A stretch of DNA of 64,000 bases. Origin: Alphaproteobacteria bacterium. Its GTDB lineage: Bacteria; Pseudomonadota; Alphaproteobacteria; UBA828. Both the position numbers and the translations under genes were made by a program. The stretch is from NCBI GenBank assembly GCA_022820945.1, contig JAJEEP010000098.1, forward strand, positions 45,358 through 109,357, given 5' to 3'. The notes under the pieces are model-generated. The model saw only the letters and a program-made list of their open reading frames with translations. It made no database searches and was not told the DNA's origin. Within the stretch, counting starts at the first letter, position 1, and each line of letters opens with the position of its first letter. Positions 61,200 through 64,000 of this stretch are shown here, piece by piece.

Positions 61200-61964
61200 A
61201 TGCAACGCGTTTGTCTCGTCATCGGTGCCGGCGCAGGCATCGGCAGCCATGTCGGAAGCCGCTTCGCCCGCGCGGGCTACCACGCGGTACTCTGCCGGCG
61301 GACCGACCGGGAAGGCCTGAACCGGGCGGTCGCGGGTATCGAGGCCGAGGGCGGGGCTGCGTCCGGCTTCCTGCTCAACGCCGTGGCGCCCGATACCATC
61401 GAGGAACGGATCGCCGCGGTCGAAGCCGACATCGGCCCCATCGAGGTGGCGGTCTACAACCTGGGCGCGCAGGTCGGCGACCGCGCGCTCGCGGAGACCA
61501 GCTACAAGGTCTTCGAGCTGGGCTGGCGTCTCGCGACCTTCGGCCTGTTTCGGCTGGCGTCCGCCGTCTGCCCGTCGATGGCCGAGCGCGGCCGGGGCAC
61601 GCTTCTCGTCACGTCCTCCACCGCGGCGATGCGCGGCAACAAGGGCCAGCATTCCCACGCGGCCGCCATGGGCGCGCGGCGCATGCTCTGCCAGAGCCTC
61701 AATGCGGAGTTCGGCCCCAGGGGCATCCACGTCGCGCACATCGTCGTCGACGGCATGGTCGATGCGCCCGATACCCTGGGCAGGATGCTCGGCGAGGAAG
61801 CATTCCAGAAGCTGCGGCAGGAGCAGGGGCTGGAGCACGACGGGCTGCTGCTGCCCGCCGAGATCGCCGACTCCTACTTCCATCTCTCCCAGCAGCACCG
61901 CTCCGCATGGACCCACGAGCTCGACCTGCGGCCGTTCTCCGATACCCCCTGGTGGAACCGCTGA
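61200..61964 (+). CDS. Short-chain dehydrogenase/reductase family protein
   Basis: VCLVIGAGAGIGSHVGSRFARAGYHAVLCRR, VYNLGAQ; TTG/ATG-proximal start. Confidence 0.9.
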   Translation: MQRVCLVIGAGAGIGSHVGSRFARAGYHAVLCRRTDREGLNRAVAGIEAEGGAASGFLLNAVAPDTIEERIAAVEADIGPIEVAVYNLGAQVGDRALAETSYKVFELGWRLATFGLFRLASAVCPSMAERGRGTLLVTSSTAAMRGNKGQHSHAAAMGARRMLCQSLNAEFGPRGIHVAHIVVDGMVDAPDTLGRMLGEEAFQKLRQEQGLEHDGLLLPAEIADSYFHLSQQHRSAWTHELDLRPFSDTPWWNR

Positions 61965-61997
61965 TTTGACCGGTCGCCGCCCCGGCTGGAGACACAC

Positions 61998-62015
61998 TTC
62001 TTTACAATTCTTTAC
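61998..62015 (+). promoter_or_regulatory. Direct repeat TTCTTTAC-AA-TTCTTTAC (minus strand GTAAA-N5-GTAAA): candidate OmpR-family regulator site
   Basis: Two TTTAC elements at 62001-62005 and 62011-62015, 10-bp period, about 125 bp upstream of the 62139 gene. Confidence 0.4.
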
Positions 62016-62138
62016 CGCGCCGAAGCCGCTTATCGGTTGATCGGAATCTCCGGTCGCCGGACGATAGGGTTGGCGACTCGCCTGATGATCTCGATAGGCG
62101 AGGAGGCCGGCGCGCAAGCCGGCAACGAGAATCGGAGG

Positions 62139-62693
62139 ATGACGATGAAGCGGGGCTGGAGACAGAGCATTGTCGGCGGGATCGCGTTGACGGCTGCCAT
62201 CGCGCTCGCCTCCACCATGGTGGCAACATCCGCCCGGGCCGATCATGCGCCGTCATTGGAAGGCGCGCTGGTGGGCGGCGTCATCGGCGGATTGTTGGGT
62301 TCGACGTTCGAGAACAGGTCCGACCGCCTGTTTGCGATCGGCGCCGGCGCGATGCTGGGAAGCCTCTACGGCGCTCACGGCGTGGGGCACCGCCACCACG
62401 GAGGTGTGTATCACCGACCGATGTACGATCACCGCAAGTGGCACGACCGCAGGGCCCATAAGCGCCACTGGCAGGTGCATCCCCGGCGGCACCATCATGG
62501 CCACCACCACGGCTGGAAGCGGCGGCACGCTCACGACCCGGCTTGGCTGCACCAGAAACCCCGACATCGGAACCACCACCACCGCCCCGTGTACGGCCAC
62601 AACACCCATCGGGATTGCCGCGTCCTCGAACACGGTGTGCGGCCGGTCGTCGCGTGCCGGGGCAGGGGTGGCCACTGGCGCATTCTCCAGTAA
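62139..62693 (+). CDS. Secreted histidine-rich, glycine-zipper protein
   Basis: Signal peptide MTMKRGWRQSIVGGIALTAAIALASTMVATSARA, glycine zipper GALVGGVIGGLLGSTFENRSDRLFAIGAGAMLGSLYG, His-rich RRHHHGHHHGWKRRHAHD. Confidence 0.75.
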   Translation: MTMKRGWRQSIVGGIALTAAIALASTMVATSARADHAPSLEGALVGGVIGGLLGSTFENRSDRLFAIGAGAMLGSLYGAHGVGHRHHGGVYHRPMYDHRKWHDRRAHKRHWQVHPRRHHHGHHHGWKRRHAHDPAWLHQKPRHRNHHHRPVYGHNTHRDCRVLEHGVRPVVACRGRGGHWRILQ

Positions 62694-62763
62694 CGAAATC
62701 GGCCGGGCATGCGCGCCATCGGCGCAAACGCGCCGCAGCGTATTGATGTGAGTGGGAAGCAGG

Positions 62764-62840
62764 TGGCGCGCTCGGGAGGATTCGAACCCCCGACCCCCAG
62801 ATTCGTAGTCTGGTGCTCTATCCAGCTGAGCTACGAGCGC
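62764..62840 (-). tRNA. tRNA-Arg (anticodon ACG), CCA encoded
   Basis: Minus-strand GCGCTCGTAGCTCAGCTGGATAGAGCACCAGACTACGAATCTGGGGGTCGGGGGTTCGAATCCTCCCGAGCGCGCCA; 7-bp acceptor GCGCTCG/CGAGCGC, CCAGA-CTACGAA-TCTGG anticodon arm, GGTTCGAATCC T arm. Confidence 0.97.
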
Positions 62841-62930
62841 GCGGAGGGCGCGGCGCCCGGCGCCGGCCACGCGGCGGACCCTATCCAAATCGCCTGAGAG
62901 CCGCAAGGGGGCGGGGCAGGGACCTGCCGT

Positions 62931-63806
62931 TCAACTCCGGTCCAGCTTCGCGAACAGCAGCCAGAAGAAGCCGCCGAGGATCGGCAGCGTGACGGCCAGG
63001 ATGATCGTGGACAACGAGAAGATGATCGGCACCTGCGACTGGTGCGAGGCCGTCATGGTCCAGTTGTAGATCGGCATCGTCGTCTCGGAGCCGCGCAGGA
63101 AGATCGAGCGCAGCAGCTCGTTGAAGGAGAGCAGGAAGCCGAAGATGCCGGCGCCGATGATGCCGGGGCGCAGGATCGGGAACTCGATATCCCAGAAGCG
63201 GCGCCAACCCGTGGCGCCGAGGTCCTGCGCGGCCTCCAGTAGGCGGTGGTCGAAGCGGGTCGCGATGATCAGCACGAGCAGGAGCGAGAACGGCAGCGAC
63301 CACACCATGTGGCCGAGGAAGATCGACCAGAGCCCGAGCCGGAGGTCGAGGAAGGAGCGGACCGAGATGAAGAGCGCCGCCCCCATGGTGAGCCCCGGCA
63401 CGAAGAGGGGGATGAGCGCGATCAGGATCACGCCGCCCGGCCGGCGCATGCGGGGCATGGCGCGGCCCACGGCGGTCGCCACGATCATGCAGACGATGCC
63501 GACCACCACGCCCATGGCGACGCTCTCGTAGAGCGGCTCCCCCCACTTGTTGAACGCGCCCATGAGCTCGTCGTAGTGCTCCATGGTGAGCGGGTAGGGG
63601 ATTCCTGAGAGCGGCCGGCCGCTGAAGGACATCACCGCGAGCCAGACCAGCGGGATGTACATCAGCAGGATGACGATCAGCCCGAGCCACTTGGCGATCG
63701 AAGTCCAGAGCCGCCACGCCGAGAGGCGCCGCCAGAAGAGCGCGCCGCCGTGGCCGATCTGGTCGTCGATGGTCGCCGCCATCCTGTGCTGTGCCCGCTC
63801 GCTCAT
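62931..63806 (-). CDS. ABC transporter permease (PotC-like, polyamine/spermidine type)
   Basis: Polytopic; GHMVWSLPFSLLLVLIIATRFDHRLLEAAQDLGATGWRRFWDIEFPILRPGI (EAA loop). Confidence 0.92.
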   Translation of the reverse strand: MSERAQHRMAATIDDQIGHGGALFWRRLSAWRLWTSIAKWLGLIVILLMYIPLVWLAVMSFSGRPLSGIPYPLTMEHYDELMGAFNKWGEPLYESVAMGVVVGIVCMIVATAVGRAMPRMRRPGGVILIALIPLFVPGLTMGAALFISVRSFLDLRLGLWSIFLGHMVWSLPFSLLLVLIIATRFDHRLLEAAQDLGATGWRRFWDIEFPILRPGIIGAGIFGFLLSFNELLRSIFLRGSETTMPIYNWTMTASHQSQVPIIFSLSTIILAVTLPILGGFFWLLFAKLDRS

Positions 63807-63818
63807 CGCTCTAGCGCC

Positions 63819-64000
63819 TCACCGCCTCAACGTCTGGAAGACGTCGCCGATGGAGCCGAGCCGCCGCGTCGCCAGGATCAGCAGGGTCAGCAGCAGTGCC
63901 AGCACGATGATGACAAAGACCGAGAGCGCGGCTGCGGTCGGGTACTTCAGATTCCGGATCGCGGCTTCCACCGATGGCCCGAGCAGGTTGACGAAGCCGC
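63819..64000 (-). CDS. C-terminal part of ABC transporter permease (PotB-like), truncated by window edge
   Basis: Minus-strand frame ends ...RRLGSIGDVFQTLRR* just upstream of the PotC-like gene; hydrophobic helix preceding. Confidence 0.8.
   Translation of the reverse strand, partial: GFVNLLGPSVEAAIRNLKYPTAAALSVFVIIVLALLLTLLILATRRLGSIGDVFQTLRR

Overview
High-GC chromosomal window with an alphaproteobacterial (Rhodospirillales-like) gene complement, inferred from a GcrA-type regulator, the acpS-lepB-rnc-era cluster, the TPR/BamB/Der cluster and the def-fmt-truA cluster. It is almost fully coding. About 50 protein genes are supported, plus one tRNA-Arg(ACG) on the minus strand. No rRNA, CRISPR array, prophage, transposase or long repeat was seen.

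Most of the window is housekeeping or metabolic: a sugar-type ABC transporter beside an amidase, a Liv-type ABC operon with a MetE-like protein and a HyuB protein, ETF-QO, IspE, an ABC-F ATPase, gamma-glutamyltransferase, and a PotBC-type ABC transporter at the right edge.

The strongest system-level candidate is 15212-20754: a tungsten/molybdenum aldehyde:ferredoxin oxidoreductase (AOR) locus. It contains a CoxS-type [2Fe-2S] protein without its usual partners, a multi-[4Fe-4S] protein, AOR, an FAD/NAD(P) reductase, a MoaD/ThiS-like carrier, a 95-aa uncharacterised protein and an SRPBCC protein.

Other notable items are: an NCS2 permease with a C-terminal HATPase/RsbW-like tail; an rnc reading frame with no ATG/GTG/TTG near its expected start; a GTAAA-N5-GTAAA direct repeat upstream of a His-rich secreted protein; strong intercistronic hairpins; a degenerate tandem receiver protein; and a solitary Phd-type antitoxin. 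All family calls come from reading motifs by eye; no database search was run.
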